Positions 12,694 to 12,820 of a stretch of DNA of 12,820 bases are shown here, piece by piece (position 1 is the first letter of the stretch; each line of letters begins with the position of its first letter). A program made the position numbers and the translations under genes. The DNA lies in NCBI GenBank assembly GCA_035286745.1, contig DATECU010000006.1:1-12820 (forward strand), read 5' to 3'. A model generated the notes under the pieces. It saw nothing but the letters and a program-made list of their open reading frames with translations. It did not search any database and was not told the origin of the DNA. This DNA comes from DATECU01 sp035286745. Its GTDB lineage: Bacteria; Acidobacteriota; Vicinamibacteria; Fen-336.

Positions 12694-12820
12694 GAACAGC
12701 GGCGGCGGTGGCGGCGGTGGCACTCAGCCTGAGCGCTTGTTCCTGGTTCAAGAGCCGGCCGGCCCAGCGCGCCAGCGTCTTGCTGGTCACCATCGACACC
12801 CTGCGCGCGGATCGGCTGGG
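12690..12820 (+). CDS. Second lipoprotein sulfatase-superfamily enzyme, 5' part
   Basis: Only the first 43 codons are in the window. ATG 12690 overlaps the previous stop as ATGA. The product begins with a lipoprotein signal peptide (VALSLSAC, lipidated Cys17, a good lipobox) and reaches VLLVTIDTLRADRLG, the first metal-binding motif of the alkaline-phosphatase/sulfatase superfamily, at about residues 30-43. The DNA of this motif is almost identical to the upstream paralogue (27 bases, GCTGGTCACC...CTGCGCGC), so the pair arose by tandem duplication or is under strong codon constraint. Whether it also carries the Thr variant and TPR tail cannot be seen. Confidence 0.85.
   Translation, partial: MRTAAAVAAVALSLSACSWFKSRPAQRASVLLVTIDTLRADRL

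Noticed and set aside
12694..12720. GCGGCGGCGGTGGCGGCGGTGG triplet run as a microsatellite or regulatory repeat
   Set aside because: It encodes the Ala/Val-rich signal peptide of the second sulfatase-like protein in GC-rich codons, so no special function is needed.
10975..12723. A 582-codon minus-strand frame opposite the sulfatase-like gene
   Set aside because: Antisense shadow with Gly/Gln/His-rich composition. The plus strand has a signal peptide, metal motifs and TPRs.

Overview
The window is a GC-rich (roughly 70% by eye), densely packed bacterial chromosome segment. Many neighbouring genes share GTGA or ATGA stop/start overlaps. The gene content suggests Acidobacteriota or a related high-GC environmental phylum: tandem lipoprotein sulfatase-like genes with TPR tails, a MinD/FlhG-like ATPase paired with a J-like/RodZ-type HTH protein, and dispersed spacer repeats. 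This placement is an inference; no rRNA or other marker gene is present. No tRNA, rRNA, CRISPR array, insertion sequence or prophage was seen.

Layout. (1) 1-2376, plus strand: a maturation operon for molybdenum hydroxylases, yqeC (3' end only) - mocA-like - xdhC - yqeB. The yqeB/yqeC pair points to the selenium-dependent branch of the family. (2) 2377-3352: an accessory island with a short tandem repeat and a minus-strand ORF6N-domain gene that carries a perfect 12-bp inverted repeat inside its coding sequence. (3) 3353-5562, plus strand: an exported protein of unknown function, a MinD/FlhG-like ATPase, and a protein fusing a J-like domain without HPD to a RodZ-type HTH. (4) 5566-8092, plus strand: a zinc/cadmium resistance operon. 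A SmtB/CzrA-type ArsR sensor with a complete alpha-5 metal site is followed by a P1B-2 ATPase. A promoter and a 9-bp inverted repeat overlap the start codon, suggesting a leaderless, autorepressed transcript. (5) 10961-8140, minus strand: rpiB-like - deoC - NCS1 permease. (6) 10972-12820, plus strand: two adjacent lipoprotein members of the sulfatase superfamily, the second cut by the window end.

The most interesting system is the rpiB-deoC-permease operon. DeoC has an extra N-terminal amphipathic helix that looks like a bacterial-microcompartment encapsulation peptide, then a Cys-rich linker. The RpiB-like protein carries an N-terminal extension of a kind I associate with microcompartment enzymes, and has Asp where the catalytic Cys would be. 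Both enzymes are the kind found in sugar-phosphate-utilising microcompartment loci, but this operon is complete in the window and has no shell-protein gene. It may be a satellite cargo operon, handling (deoxy)ribose phosphates from nucleosides, whose shell is encoded elsewhere.

Other points worth a look are the ORF6N palindrome, the HPD-less J/HTH partner of the MinD-like ATPase, the leaderless metal-sensor promoter, the capture of a dispersed repeat as the permease C-terminus, and the Thr in place of the formylglycine Cys in the sulfatase-like protein.
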